Part shown: positions 42,774-52,403 of the stretch, in pieces
Position numbering within the stretch: the stretch's first letter is position 1
How the letters are laid out: every line of letters begins with the position of its first letter
Source of the DNA: Clostridiales bacterium
Lineage (GTDB): Bacteria; Bacillota; Clostridia; Peptostreptococcales; Acidaminobacteraceae
Assembly (NCBI GenBank): GCA_016342415.1
Contig: JAEIOD010000017.1
Location: forward strand, 35,741-99,740
DNA: 64,000 bases
Direction: 5' to 3'
Made by a program: the position numbers and the translations under genes
The notes under the pieces: generated by a model
What the model saw: only the letters and a program-made list of their open reading frames with translations
The model's database searches: none
Told to the model about the DNA's origin: nothing

Positions 42774-43444
42774 TTATTCTAAAAGTCGTTCTTCTTATTA
42801 TTTTATATCTATTTCTGTTTCTACTAGGTTTACTACTCATTCTTTTGATTTCACCACTTAAGGGTTATGTCAGATTTGATATTCATTCACTTTATCTTAA
42901 AGTCAGTTATCTTTTCGGTATAATCAAAGTATCCTACAACAAGGGCTTAACCATAAGACTTTTGGGTTTTAGAATAAAAAATACAGAATCCGTTAAAGAG
43001 GATATAAAAGATAAAGACAAGTCCGAAGAAAAGACTTCAAAAGATTCTAAAAAGAAAACTAAGGAAAAGACCAAAAAGAAAAGAAGTTTTAGAAAGCCCA
43101 GTCGAGAAGTTATCGTATTAACATTGGAACTCTTAAAAAAGCTAATCAAAAAAATTGCACCCAACCGGGCAAAGTGTCACTTAACATTAGGTTTGGATGA
43201 TCCTTATATAACTGAAATGATGCACATTATCAGCATTGTTTTTTTAACACCGCTCAATAACATCGAGGATTATGATTTTGCTTTCATACCCATAAACGAT
43301 GACATTGCTATCGATTACGAAGGTGAAGCTCAAATAAAATTTTCTATCATATCGTTGATTTTGCCATGTTTAAGATATGTTCTCAGAAAACCAATCAGGC
43401 AATACTTTAACATCACATTAAAAAGACGACCTAGAAATAACTAG
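42770..43444 (+). CDS. DUF2953 protein (YtfI-like)
   Basis: A 224-residue protein with a strong N-terminal hydrophobic segment (about 3-30, LLIILYLFLFLLGLLLILLI), then beta-rich sequence, a highly charged Lys-rich insert (DKDKSEEKTSKDSKKKTKEK, about 78-97) and LTLGLDDPYITEMMHIISIV (the DUF2953 LGxxDP signature, about 138-157). In Bacillus the homologue ytfI lies next to ytfJ. Role unknown, probably membrane-associated. Confidence 0.75.
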   Translation: MIILKVVLLIILYLFLFLLGLLLILLISPLKGYVRFDIHSLYLKVSYLFGIIKVSYNKGLTIRLLGFRIKNTESVKEDIKDKDKSEEKTSKDSKKKTKEKTKKKRSFRKPSREVIVLTLELLKKLIKKIAPNRAKCHLTLGLDDPYITEMMHIISIVFLTPLNNIEDYDFAFIPINDDIAIDYEGEAQIKFSIISLILPCLRYVLRKPIRQYFNITLKRRPRNN

Positions 43445-43457
43445 ATCGTCTCTTTTT
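43424..43457. terminator. Terminator between DUF2953 and the cysteine-desulfurase-like gene
   Basis: AGACGACCTAG pairs with CTAGATCGTCT and is followed by CTTTTTATA on the forward strand, serving the DUF2953 operon and overlapping the convergent gene's end. Confidence 0.8.
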
Positions 43458-44598
43458 ATAACAAATTATTTAATGCATCAATTAAATACTGCACTTCCTC
43501 AAAAGTATTGAAGCAAGAAAAACTCACTCTTACCGTGCCATTTGGAAATGTGTTCAGTGTCTTATGTGCTGATGGAGCACAGTGCATTCCTACACGTGTT
43601 GCAATATGGTATTTTCTTTCTAAATCAAATGCAATTAGTGCATTATCTTTGGTTAAAAAGTCTAAAGAGATTACCGCAGTTCTATTTTCCAAACCTTTAT
43701 GTCCGACAATCCTTACATCCTTACGATCAAAATGGTCAAAGAAATACTCTACTAATGCCATTTCCTTCTCATGAATGGTTTTTATACCTTCATCCATAAT
43801 ATACTTTAAACTCGTATTTAGACCATAAATACCAACAACATTTGGTGTGCCTGACTCATATTTGTCAGGCATGTGTTCAGGTTGTGTCTCTTGCTCAGAA
43901 GCACTACCTGTCCCCCCTTCAATCAGTGGTTTCATTTCTTTAACAAGTGAAGGATTTACAAGAAATCCTCCGATGCCATTTGGTCCTAGAAGGCTCTTAT
44001 GTCCCGTAAAACACAAGGCATCGATATGATGTTTCTTCATATCAAGTTCAATAACACCTGCAGTTTGTGCTGCGTCTAAAACAAATAACAACTGATGGTC
44101 ACGAGCAATTTTACCAATGGATTCAATATCATTGATACTGCCACAAACGTTCGATCCGTGAATCAACACAATTGCCTTTGTTTGGTCGGTTATTGCTTCT
44201 TCAATTTTTTCAGGTTTAACAAATCCGGCTTTATCTGCTTGTACTCGTGTCAATCTGCAACCAATACTATGAAGAGGTCTCATGACTGCATTATGTTCCA
44301 TAGAAGAGATGATAACATGATCATTTTCAGTCAATAAACCTTTTAAAATCTGATTCAAACTCTCCGTAATATTTTTTGTAAACACAACATGATCGGGATG
44401 ATCAAAATTGAACAGTTCACACAGAAGCTCTCTTGTTTCATAAACCACACGACTGGCATCCATTGAGTCTTTGTATGCGCCTCTAGAAACATTACTACCG
44501 TTATTTAAAATATATGAAGCCATGGTTTCGGCTACATTGGGTGCTTTGGGAAATGATGTTGCACCATTATCCATATATACTCTATCAAATATTTTCAT
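43456..44598 (-). CDS. Cysteine-desulfurase-like class V aminotransferase
   Basis: About 380 residues from ATG 44598 (GGAAGGTGG just upstream; a GTG at 44613 is also possible). Fold type I PLP enzyme with YMDNGATSFPKAP at the N terminus, LDAAQTAGVIELDM, and the PLP Lys in CFTGHKSLLGPNGIGGFLV (about 205). The C-terminal MHCAPSAHKT is characteristic of the am_tr_V EF2568-type cysteine desulfurase family (TIGR01977 type), often linked to selenium or sulfur carrier use. It probably mobilises sulfur from cysteine; no IscU/SufU gene is near. Confidence 0.85.
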   Translation of the reverse strand: MKIFDRVYMDNGATSFPKAPNVAETMASYILNNGSNVSRGAYKDSMDASRVVYETRELLCELFNFDHPDHVVFTKNITESLNQILKGLLTENDHVIISSMEHNAVMRPLHSIGCRLTRVQADKAGFVKPEKIEEAITDQTKAIVLIHGSNVCGSINDIESIGKIARDHQLLFVLDAAQTAGVIELDMKKHHIDALCFTGHKSLLGPNGIGGFLVNPSLVKEMKPLIEGGTGSASEQETQPEHMPDKYESGTPNVVGIYGLNTSLKYIMDEGIKTIHEKEMALVEYFFDHFDRKDVRIVGHKGLENRTAVISLDFLTKDNALIAFDLERKYHIATRVGMHCAPSAHKTLNTFPNGTVRVSFSCFNTFEEVQYLIDALNNLL

Positions 44599-44671
44599 AT
44601 TGCCACCTTCCACCTATAATGTATCATATGGACAATAAAAATCAATTATTTTAACTATAGAATTTCTAAAT

Positions 44672-44700
44672 GATTAAAGCCCAGAAAACCGGGCTTATTT
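44672..44700 (-). terminator. Weak terminator after the activase gene
   Basis: AAGCCC / GGGCTT with an eight-base loop follows the activase stop on the reverse strand, but the T-run is short. Confidence 0.35.
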
Positions 44701-47700
44701 TATAGCAGTTATATCATTGTTGTGCTCTACATTTTTTTCAATCTTTTTAAATGCTGTAGAAAGCATTAACTTAATCCTGTTGATCTGATTGACTTCTGAT
44801 GCACCTGGATCATAATCAATCGGTACGATATTGGATTTTGGATAAGAGGTACGAAGTTCTTTAATCATACCTTTTCCAGTAATATGGTTTGGTAAACAAC
44901 CAAAGGGTTGTAAACAGAGTACATTATCAACACCCGAATCAATAAGTTCAACCATTTCAGCTGTTAAGAACCAGCCTTCTCCCGTTTGATTACCAATCGA
45001 TAAATGAGGTCTTGCCTTATCCGCTAGCTGATCAATTGGTAGCGGTGGATGGAATCGTTTACTGTTTTCAAGTTCCCTTCTCATAACATTTCGAAGGTTC
45101 TCTAATACTTTTATAGCAGTCTTACTCACTGCCATGCTTTTATATGACCCTGAAAGTTCTTCATACTTATAAATATTGTTATATTGAGTATACAATAAGA
45201 AGTCATATAAATCTGGCATAACCGCTTCTGCACCTTCTGCTTCCAAGAACTCAACAATCTGATTGTTTGCCGTCGGATGGAATTTAACAAGGATTTCACC
45301 AACTATTCCTACTTTTGGTTTAACCAATGTTTCATCTAATTCAAATGTATCAAATTCATGAACTATCTCAGGTATATAAGCATTAAATTTCTTCCCCTTA
45401 CCTCTGATACACTCTTTGAATATCGAAACCCACTTGTCGTAGAGCTTGTTAGCAGACCCCGGTACTTTTTCATAGGGTCTTATTCTGAATAACATACGCA
45501 TCAACAAGTCACCCATTAAGACACCATCTCCCAAACGTTTGAGCACTTTAGGTGTCAGTTTAAAACCAGGGTTTTTCTCTAATCCAGCAACATTAAATGA
45601 AACAACTGGAATATGATCCATATCTAGATCTTTTAAAGCTTTTCTGATAAAGGCAATATAGTTGGTCGCCCTACAACCGCCACCGGTTTGAGACATCATA
45701 ACTGAAACATTGTTCAGATCGTACTTGCCTGATTTTAAAGCTTCAATAACCTGACCTACTGTCATAATAGATGGATAACAAGCATCGTTATGAACCACTT
45801 TCAAACCTTCATCTATGGCATTTACATCTACCGAAGGTAACAACTCCACATTGTATCCTGCTTCATCTAAAGCAACTTCCAAGAATTGAAAATGAATCGG
45901 CGCCATCTGTGGAATTAAAATGGTGTGTTTTGATTTCATTTCTTTTGTAAATTCAGGTCTTGGTTTATTATCATATAATTTTTTAGGTACAATGTCATTT
46001 CTGTCTCTTTCGTGAATTGCGGCGATTAAAGAACGCACGCGAATTCTGGCAGCTCCCAAGTTATTAATTTCATCAATTTTGATGGTGGTGTACAGTTTAT
46101 TATTTTGATGTAAAATATCCTGTACCTGGTCGGTTGTAACCGCATCCAAACCACAACCAAACGAATTCAGTTGTATCAGTTCCAGATCTTTATCTCTTGC
46201 GACATAATCTGCCGCTTTATAGAGTCTGGTATGATATACCCATTGATCGACTGCTCTTATAGGTCTTTCAATTTTTAAATCCCTAAAACCGTCTTCACAT
46301 AAGATTGCAAAACCATAACTATGAATCAGTTCATCAATACCATGATGTATTTCCTTGTCTAAATGATAAGGACGTCCTGCTAAAACAATTCCTTTTATGT
46401 TATTTTCTTTTACGTATTTTAAAGTTTTTTCCGTTTCGATTTTAATATCATCTTTAAACTGTTCCAGTTCCAAATATGCTTTATCCAAAGCCTTCTTCAA
46501 ATCATTACTTGGGATATTCTCATCCACTAACTCTTCTACCAAACGTTTGAACATTCTTTTAGGATGATCGATTGGTAAAAACGGATGATAGAATGTCACT
46601 GAATCATCTTTCAATCGATCTAAGTTCGCCCAAATCGTTTCTGGATAAGAAATAACGACAGGACAGTTGTAATGATTATTTGCTTCAGGATCTTCTTTAA
46701 TGTTATAGGGAATGGAAGGATAGAATATCTTCTTGATACCTTTATCCAATAAATCTTCTAAATGACCATGTACCAATTTTCCTGGATAACATACCGATTC
46801 TGATGGTATGGATTCCAATCCCTTTTCAAATATTGCTTTTGATGAATTGGCTGATAATTGTACTCTATAACCCAATTCATTAAAGAATGTAAACCAGAAC
46901 GGATAATCCTCATACATATTTAAAACTCTAGGTAAACCAATCACACCTCTTGGTGCTTCTTTTAGTGGAAGTGATTTGTACGCAAATAGTCTTTTGTATT
47001 TAAAATCAAACATATTTGGCGCTTTGTTCTTTTTCTTTTCTTGACCTGCACCTCTTTCACATCTGTTACCAGAATAGAACTTCTTTCCATTTGAGAAGGT
47101 CGAAATGGTCATCAAACAATTATTACCACAAAGTTCACAACGTTTTAGAGAGTTTTCTACAGTAAAACCTTTCAACTCTTCAAAATCAATCATATTTGTT
47201 TGACCAGTTTCATCTCTATCTTTTGCTAGTATTGCAGCACCAAAAGCACCCATAACACCAGCAATATCAGGTCGGATAACCTCTCTACCTAAAGTTAATT
47301 CAATACCTCTAAGTACGGCTTCATTGTAGAATGTGCCTCCTTGAACAACAATTTTTTCTCCAAGGTCCTCTGGTTTTTTCATTCGAATAACTTTATAAAG
47401 TGCATTTTTAATGACAGATAACGAAATACCTGCAGAAATATCTGCTACGCTAGCGCCCTCTTTTTGTGCCTGTTTTACTTTTGAATTCATAAAGACAGTA
47501 CATCTTGTTCCTAAGTCGACAGGATGTTCTGCTTGAACACCAAGTTTTGCAAATTCTTTTACTTCGATTTGTAAAGATTGTGCAAAAGTTTCTATAAACG
47601 AACCACAGCCCGAAGAACATGCTTCATTTAACATAATGGATTCGATAACACCATTATGAATCTTTAAACTCTTCATATCCTGACCACCGATGTCCAGAAC

Positions 47701-48951
47701 AAAATCTACTCCACTCAGAAAATGATCCGCAGCGGTATAATGCGCTACTGTTTCAATTTCTCCGTAGTCGATATGAAGTGCTTCTTTTATAAGATGTTCA
47801 CCATAACCCGTTACTGTTGAACCCGCAATTACAATCTCGTCATTCAATAACTCTTTTAGATTGCTTAACGCCTCAATAGTCGAAATTAAAGGTTTTCCTT
47901 GATTGCTGCCATAATGAGAAAACAGAAGTCTTTTTTCATCATCAATTAAAACAACTTTTGTGGTTGTTGATCCTGCATCAATACCTAAATAAGCTTTACC
48001 TTTATAAGTCTCTAAATCGTTTCTACCAACTTTACTACTTTCATGTCTTTTTTTAAACGCATTGTATTCAGTTTCATTTTTAAACAGTGGCGGTAAAGTC
48101 ACTTGTTTATGATCATCTATTAAATATATCTTATTTATGTTTTTATATAATTTATCAAATCCAACTGCTGTACCTTTTCTTGAAATTAACGCAGAGCCCA
48201 TGGCAACAAAGTATTGAGAATCCGCCGGGAATATCACTTGATCTTCTGTTAGTTTTAGCGTTTCTATGAATCTCTTTCTCAGTTCTGACATAAAGAACAG
48301 AGGGCCACCTAAAAATGCCACCTTGCCTTTAATAGGACGACCTTGAGCAAGACCACCAATCGTTTGATTAACAACAGCTTGTAACACCGAAACTGCTACA
48401 TCTTCTTTTGATGCTCCTTCATTTAAGAGTGGTTGGATATCGGTTTTAGCAAATACACCACAGCGTGATGCAATTGGATAAATTGTTTTATAGTCTTTTG
48501 CCAGTTCATTTAATCCTGACGCGTCGGTTTGAAGCAGTGATGCCATCTGATCGATAAATGCGCCAGTGCCTCCTGCACAAGTACCGTTCATTCGCTGTTC
48601 AACTACATCACCAAAATAAGTAATTTTAGCATCCTCTCCACCAAGTTCAATGGCAACGTCTACTTCTGGTACAATCTCTTCGATTGTAGAAGTACATGCA
48701 ACTACCTCTTGAATAAAAGGCGCATCTAATTTCTTTGAAATATTAATACCTGCTGATCCCGTAATGTGAATGGTACCAACTTTTTGGACTAATATTTCTT
48801 TTGCATTTTCAAACATACCAAAAACAGTATTTTTAATATCTGAAAAATGACGATTGTATTCTTTATGAATAATTTTCTTATCATCATCAAGTACAACAAA
48901 TTTAACCGTTGTTGAACCGACGTCTATGCCTATACTATACGGTTTATTCAT
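44695..48951 (-). CDS. Acyl-CoA dehydratase activase fused to DUF2229 and HgdB-like modules
   Basis: A 1418-residue protein. Two BcrAD_BadFG ATPase modules are in tandem: the first begins SIGIDVGSTTVKFVVLDD (5-22) with GVFAKTDIQPLLNEG; the second begins LGIDAGSTTTKVVLIDD (about 325) with DIGGQDMK and ACSSGCGSFIETFAQS. From about 670 follow a DUF2229 domain and HgdB-like Cys-rich regions (ESVCYPGKLVHG, NSFGCGLDAVTTDQV, NDACYPSIMTVGQ, QTGGGCRATNYI, LCLQPFGCLP). Such fused proteins are common in Clostridia and probably drive ATP-dependent low-potential electron transfer by 4Fe-4S or double-cubane clusters. Substrate unknown. It stands alone. Confidence 0.9.
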   Translation of the reverse strand: MNKPYSIGIDVGSTTVKFVVLDDDKKIIHKEYNRHFSDIKNTVFGMFENAKEILVQKVGTIHITGSAGINISKKLDAPFIQEVVACTSTIEEIVPEVDVAIELGGEDAKITYFGDVVEQRMNGTCAGGTGAFIDQMASLLQTDASGLNELAKDYKTIYPIASRCGVFAKTDIQPLLNEGASKEDVAVSVLQAVVNQTIGGLAQGRPIKGKVAFLGGPLFFMSELRKRFIETLKLTEDQVIFPADSQYFVAMGSALISRKGTAVGFDKLYKNINKIYLIDDHKQVTLPPLFKNETEYNAFKKRHESSKVGRNDLETYKGKAYLGIDAGSTTTKVVLIDDEKRLLFSHYGSNQGKPLISTIEALSNLKELLNDEIVIAGSTVTGYGEHLIKEALHIDYGEIETVAHYTAADHFLSGVDFVLDIGGQDMKSLKIHNGVIESIMLNEACSSGCGSFIETFAQSLQIEVKEFAKLGVQAEHPVDLGTRCTVFMNSKVKQAQKEGASVADISAGISLSVIKNALYKVIRMKKPEDLGEKIVVQGGTFYNEAVLRGIELTLGREVIRPDIAGVMGAFGAAILAKDRDETGQTNMIDFEELKGFTVENSLKRCELCGNNCLMTISTFSNGKKFYSGNRCERGAGQEKKKNKAPNMFDFKYKRLFAYKSLPLKEAPRGVIGLPRVLNMYEDYPFWFTFFNELGYRVQLSANSSKAIFEKGLESIPSESVCYPGKLVHGHLEDLLDKGIKKIFYPSIPYNIKEDPEANNHYNCPVVISYPETIWANLDRLKDDSVTFYHPFLPIDHPKRMFKRLVEELVDENIPSNDLKKALDKAYLELEQFKDDIKIETEKTLKYVKENNIKGIVLAGRPYHLDKEIHHGIDELIHSYGFAILCEDGFRDLKIERPIRAVDQWVYHTRLYKAADYVARDKDLELIQLNSFGCGLDAVTTDQVQDILHQNNKLYTTIKIDEINNLGAARIRVRSLIAAIHERDRNDIVPKKLYDNKPRPEFTKEMKSKHTILIPQMAPIHFQFLEVALDEAGYNVELLPSVDVNAIDEGLKVVHNDACYPSIMTVGQVIEALKSGKYDLNNVSVMMSQTGGGCRATNYIAFIRKALKDLDMDHIPVVSFNVAGLEKNPGFKLTPKVLKRLGDGVLMGDLLMRMLFRIRPYEKVPGSANKLYDKWVSIFKECIRGKGKKFNAYIPEIVHEFDTFELDETLVKPKVGIVGEILVKFHPTANNQIVEFLEAEGAEAVMPDLYDFLLYTQYNNIYKYEELSGSYKSMAVSKTAIKVLENLRNVMRRELENSKRFHPPLPIDQLADKARPHLSIGNQTGEGWFLTAEMVELIDSGVDNVLCLQPFGCLPNHITGKGMIKELRTSYPKSNIVPIDYDPGASEVNQINRIKLMLSTAFKKIEKNVEHNNDITAIK

Positions 48952-49119
48952 AGTGCCTCCATTTTACCTTAATCAACCCATATGCTAATACTATAACATT
49001 TTAAGACAAATGTTAATTAAAATCACATTAATAATTTATAAAGCGTTCTTTTAAAAAAACTCAAAAAGACTATCAAAAACTTAAAAATCGTGTAAAATTA
49101 GACTCGTAGGAGGTATACA

Positions 49120-49716
49120 ATGTTTAAAAAAATAAAAAACAGCAACACGTCTCAGCCTGATCCCATTCTAAAAGAATCGTATTCTACGGCCATTATCGAT
49201 TATTTAAATAATGATTTCACTGGTACTGTAACAGGTGTGAAATCAGTCATTCTATCAATATTCGAACAAAACTATTTAACCATCGCTGAAAAGCATGTTA
49301 ATCTTGGTACCCCATGGGCCCCTGAAGAAGCCGATATTATACAACTTGCTTTAAACAATTCATTTGATCCGGATAACTTAACCATAATGGAAGATCATAT
49401 GATTAAATGGCTTATTTTCACATTTGGTGATGGTGTCTATACTAATCTTACCCAAGTTTTGCAAGATGTAAATAAAAAAGATTTTATTCAAGCAAATCAG
49501 GATATGTTTAGAGGATACAACAACAAACTAAAATCCGTTGCAAAACAGCTCAATTTAATCACTGATAAACCAACACCATATGGTTTAAAACAACAGGAAT
49601 TTTATCAAACTCATGGACAATCTTCAGAGAACAGCTTGAAGTTAGTTTATGGTGAGCCCATTGAAGTCAACGAACTACTTCAAACCCTTTTAAATCTATT
49701 TGATCAAACTCTATAA
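49120..49716 (+). CDS. Hypothetical protein, 198 residues
   Basis: RBS AGGAGG lies 7 bases before the ATG, and codon use is like its neighbours, so this is a real gene. The protein is soluble and largely helical (SVILSIFEQNYLTIAEKHVN, TIMEDHMIKWLIFTFGDGVY, LTQVLQDVNKKDFIQANQD), with no signal, Cys cluster or known motif. Its last 50 bases overlap the 3' end of the convergent alkyltransferase-like gene. I do not recognise the family. Confidence 0.7.
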   Translation: MFKKIKNSNTSQPDPILKESYSTAIIDYLNNDFTGTVTGVKSVILSIFEQNYLTIAEKHVNLGTPWAPEEADIIQLALNNSFDPDNLTIMEDHMIKWLIFTFGDGVYTNLTQVLQDVNKKDFIQANQDMFRGYNNKLKSVAKQLNLITDKPTPYGLKQQEFYQTHGQSSENSLKLVYGEPIEVNELLQTLLNLFDQTL

Positions 49717-50023
49717 ATTCAACATCCCATAAGTACTTTTTTAAAGAGATTGTATCATCATTGATAAATTCAATCCCTTCATCTTCTAAAAGCATTTTCT
49801 GTTCATAAGATGAAACCGGATCACGAAGAGATATTTTGCCCTGTGCATTTATAATTCGGTGCCATGGCAGTTTATACTTCTCTGACATGGAGTTTAATAA
49901 CCAGCCTACTTGTCTAGCAGCCCCAGGGCTCCCGGCAAGTAGAGCGACTCTACCATATGTCAGTACCGTACCGGCAGGTACACTTACTATCACTTTTATT
50001 GCTTGTTCTGTAAAAGTATTCAT
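49667..50023 (-). CDS. Alkyltransferase-like protein (MGMT family, ATL type)
   Basis: A 118-residue protein of the MGMT DNA-binding domain: VPAGTVLTYGRVALLAGSPG (about 15-34, the helix-turn-helix with arginine finger region) and KLPWHRIINAQGKIS. The catalytic PCHR motif of O6-alkylguanine methyltransferase is PWHR here, the hallmark of ATL proteins, which flag alkylated bases to nucleotide excision repair without repairing them. It starts 23 bases from, and divergent to, the ung gene. Confidence 0.9.
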   Translation of the reverse strand: MNTFTEQAIKVIVSVPAGTVLTYGRVALLAGSPGAARQVGWLLNSMSEKYKLPWHRIINAQGKISLRDPVSSYEQKMLLEDEGIEFINDDTISLKKYLWDVEFIEFDQIDLKGFEVVR

Positions 50024-50046
50024 ATATCCCTTTCTATGGAGGTGTC

Positions 50047-50706
50047 ATGTTCACACAATATTTACAGTCCGATTGGGCTGAGCTTCTAAAATACGAGTTC
50101 CAGAAAGAGTATTTCTTAAAACTCTCTGAGTTCTTAGAAGATGCCTACAAAAATAATATCATTTATCCGGATAAAAGTCATATCTTTAATGCATTTAATC
50201 TAACACCTTTTAATAAGGTTAAAGTGGTCATTATCGGACAAGATCCTTATCATGGTGACAATCAAGCACACGGACTGAGCTTTTCCGTGCCAATCGGAGA
50301 AAAGCTACCACCATCTCTTAAAAACATCTATAAAGAACTTTATGACGATCTAAAGATTACACGCCTGCATGGCAATCTGGAAGATTGGGCCAAACAAGGT
50401 GTTTTGATGATTAATGATGTCTTAACTGTTGAGAAAGGCAAAGCACGTTCACATAAAAATAAAGGGTGGGAGATCTTTACCAAACATGTTATAGAACTGT
50501 TAAATACCACGGACCATCCAATCATTTATGTGCTTTGGGGCAATGATGCTATAAAAAAAGAGACCCTCATAGATGACAAACATATCATCATTAAAGGGCC
50601 TCATCCAAGTCCATTATCGTCTTATCGTGGTTTCTTTGGAAGCAAACCCTTTTCAAAGATAAATAATATACTGATAGAAAACGGTTTATTACCAATTGAG
50701 TGGTAG
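50047..50706 (+). CDS. ung: Uracil-DNA glycosylase
   Basis: A 219-residue family 1 UDG. Catalytic water-activating motif VVIIGQDPYHGDNQAHGLSF (about 59-78) and the leucine-loop motif GPHPSPLSSYRGFFG (about 181-195) are intact. It removes uracil from DNA in base excision repair. RBS TGGAGGTG precedes the ATG. Together with the ATL gene it forms a divergent DNA-repair pair. Confidence 0.95.
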   Translation: MFTQYLQSDWAELLKYEFQKEYFLKLSEFLEDAYKNNIIYPDKSHIFNAFNLTPFNKVKVVIIGQDPYHGDNQAHGLSFSVPIGEKLPPSLKNIYKELYDDLKITRLHGNLEDWAKQGVLMINDVLTVEKGKARSHKNKGWEIFTKHVIELLNTTDHPIIYVLWGNDAIKKETLIDDKHIIIKGPHPSPLSSYRGFFGSKPFSKINNILIENGLLPIEW

Positions 50707-50734
50707 CACTAATTTTTTAGTGCTAATTTTTTTT
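50704..50734 (+). terminator. Terminator embedded in the converging ends of ung and ptsI
   Basis: TAGCACTAA / TTAGTGCTA with a TTTT loop followed by TTTTTTTT. The left arm contains the ung stop codon and the right arm lies in the last codons of ptsI on the other strand, only 2 bases separating the two stops. Confidence 0.85.
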
Positions 50735-52397
50735 GAACCATCTCGCTATTTTCACTCATTAACACCTCTGAAACAAACGCATCATCTTTTTCTAAAGTTG
50801 CAATCAGTTGTCTGTTTTCCAGTATAAGAGAGGGACTCATACTGAGTTCATCCAGACCCATAGCAAATAAGAGAGGGATCAACTCTTTGTTACCTGCAAC
50901 TTCACCACACATACCAACCCATATATTCTCTTTATGACCATTATCAATTATCATTTTTATAAGTCTTAACAATGCCGGATGATAAGGTGAATACAAATCG
51001 GATATTTGTTCATTCATCCTGTCAACTGCAGTTGTATACTGAATCAGATCATTGGTACCAATACTGAAGAAATCAACTTCTTTTGCAAGGTAGTCTGATA
51101 TCAATGCCGCTGCAGGGATTTCTATCATAATACCAATTTGAAAATCATTAAAGGCAATATCTTCTTCTAATAAGTCTGCTTTAATTTCTTCAATTAGCTT
51201 TTTAGCTTTTCTCACTTCATCTATATTGGAAATCATCGGGAACATGATATGAAGATTCCCATGTACACTTGCTCTTATTAACGCTCTTAACTGTACATCA
51301 AAAACTTCCTTATTATCCAGACAGTATCTTATTGCACGATATCCTAAAAAAGGATTTTCTTCATGAGGAAATTCTAAATAACTCAGTTTTTTATCACCGC
51401 CTACATCAAGCGTTCTTATCACAACAGGCTTATCATCCATTGCCTCTAAAACCGTTTTATAGGCTTGGTACTGTTCTTCTTCTGTTGGCATACTGTCTCT
51501 GTTCATATACAAGAATTCAGAACGGAACAAACCAATACCTTCACCATCATTTTCTATCACATATTTTAAGTCATCAGGATGACCAATATTACAACCTAAA
51601 GAGACTTCAAAACCATCTTTTGAAATTGTCTTTTTTCCAATCATGGATTTAAGCATTTCTTTTTTTGCTTTTGCCTTATCTTTTAAGACCATAAACGATT
51701 GAATGACCTCTTCAGAAGGTTCTAATACAATCTCGCCACTTTTGCCATCAAACGCAATTAAATCACCTTGATTGACTGCTGACATCATACCACTTGCACC
51801 CACTACAGCTGGAATTTCCAGTGTTCTGGACATAATTGCTGTATGAGAAGTTTCTCCACCAATCTCAGTAATGAAACCAGATACTTTATCAAGTGGTATC
51901 TGAGCCGTTTCTGAAGGTGTTAGATCGTTGGCTATAATAATGACATTATCATCCAAAGTATCATAATCAATTGATTCAAGATTCATTAAAACCTTCATCA
52001 AACTGTTACACACATCTTTTATGTCCGCCGCACGTTCTTTCATATAAGCATTGTCCATGGCCTCAAACAAACTCACCATTTGATTTCTAACACATAAAAC
52101 TGCATATTCACTGATGTAGCTTTCGCTTTCGATCAATTTTTTTATCTGCCCTTGAAGTTCAGGATCTTGCAACATCATTTGATGGGCTTTAAATATTTGT
52201 CCTTCAGCGTCGCCAATCTTTTCTGTTGTCACTTTTTCCAGCTTTTCAAGTTTAGCAAGAACCGTAACATTGGCATCGTTTAATCTCTTAAGTTCCTCAT
52301 CTTTATCTTTTGTATAAGAAAGCTCGGGGTCCCTGAAAACCTTCTTAATAAAAACACGCCCAATTGCATAACCAGGCGATGCTCCAATTCCTTTCAT
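50709..52397 (-). CDS. ptsI: PTS enzyme I (phosphoenolpyruvate-protein phosphotransferase)
   Basis: A 562-residue enzyme I. The phospho-histidine motif is ITEIGGETSHTAIMSR (about 176-191), with PEP-binding RTLDVGGDKKLSYL and the active-site segment VWVGMCGEVAGN (Cys about 493). It transfers phosphate from PEP to HPr. It is the last gene of the PTS operon, 6 bases after the DUF871 gene; the presence of a dedicated EI and HPr in a sugar-specific operon is notable. Confidence 0.95.
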   Translation of the reverse strand: MKGIGASPGYAIGRVFIKKVFRDPELSYTKDKDEELKRLNDANVTVLAKLEKLEKVTTEKIGDAEGQIFKAHQMMLQDPELQGQIKKLIESESYISEYAVLCVRNQMVSLFEAMDNAYMKERAADIKDVCNSLMKVLMNLESIDYDTLDDNVIIIANDLTPSETAQIPLDKVSGFITEIGGETSHTAIMSRTLEIPAVVGASGMMSAVNQGDLIAFDGKSGEIVLEPSEEVIQSFMVLKDKAKAKKEMLKSMIGKKTISKDGFEVSLGCNIGHPDDLKYVIENDGEGIGLFRSEFLYMNRDSMPTEEEQYQAYKTVLEAMDDKPVVIRTLDVGGDKKLSYLEFPHEENPFLGYRAIRYCLDNKEVFDVQLRALIRASVHGNLHIMFPMISNIDEVRKAKKLIEEIKADLLEEDIAFNDFQIGIMIEIPAAALISDYLAKEVDFFSIGTNDLIQYTTAVDRMNEQISDLYSPYHPALLRLIKMIIDNGHKENIWVGMCGEVAGNKELIPLLFAMGLDELSMSPSLILENRQLIATLEKDDAFVSEVLMSENSEMVQKKLALKN

Positions 52398-52403
52398 ATG
52401 ACC

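Noticed and set aside
49667..50023. Inactivated O6-methylguanine methyltransferase
   Set aside because: The PWHR in place of PCHR is the normal state of alkyltransferase-like proteins, so this is a functional class and not a broken gene.
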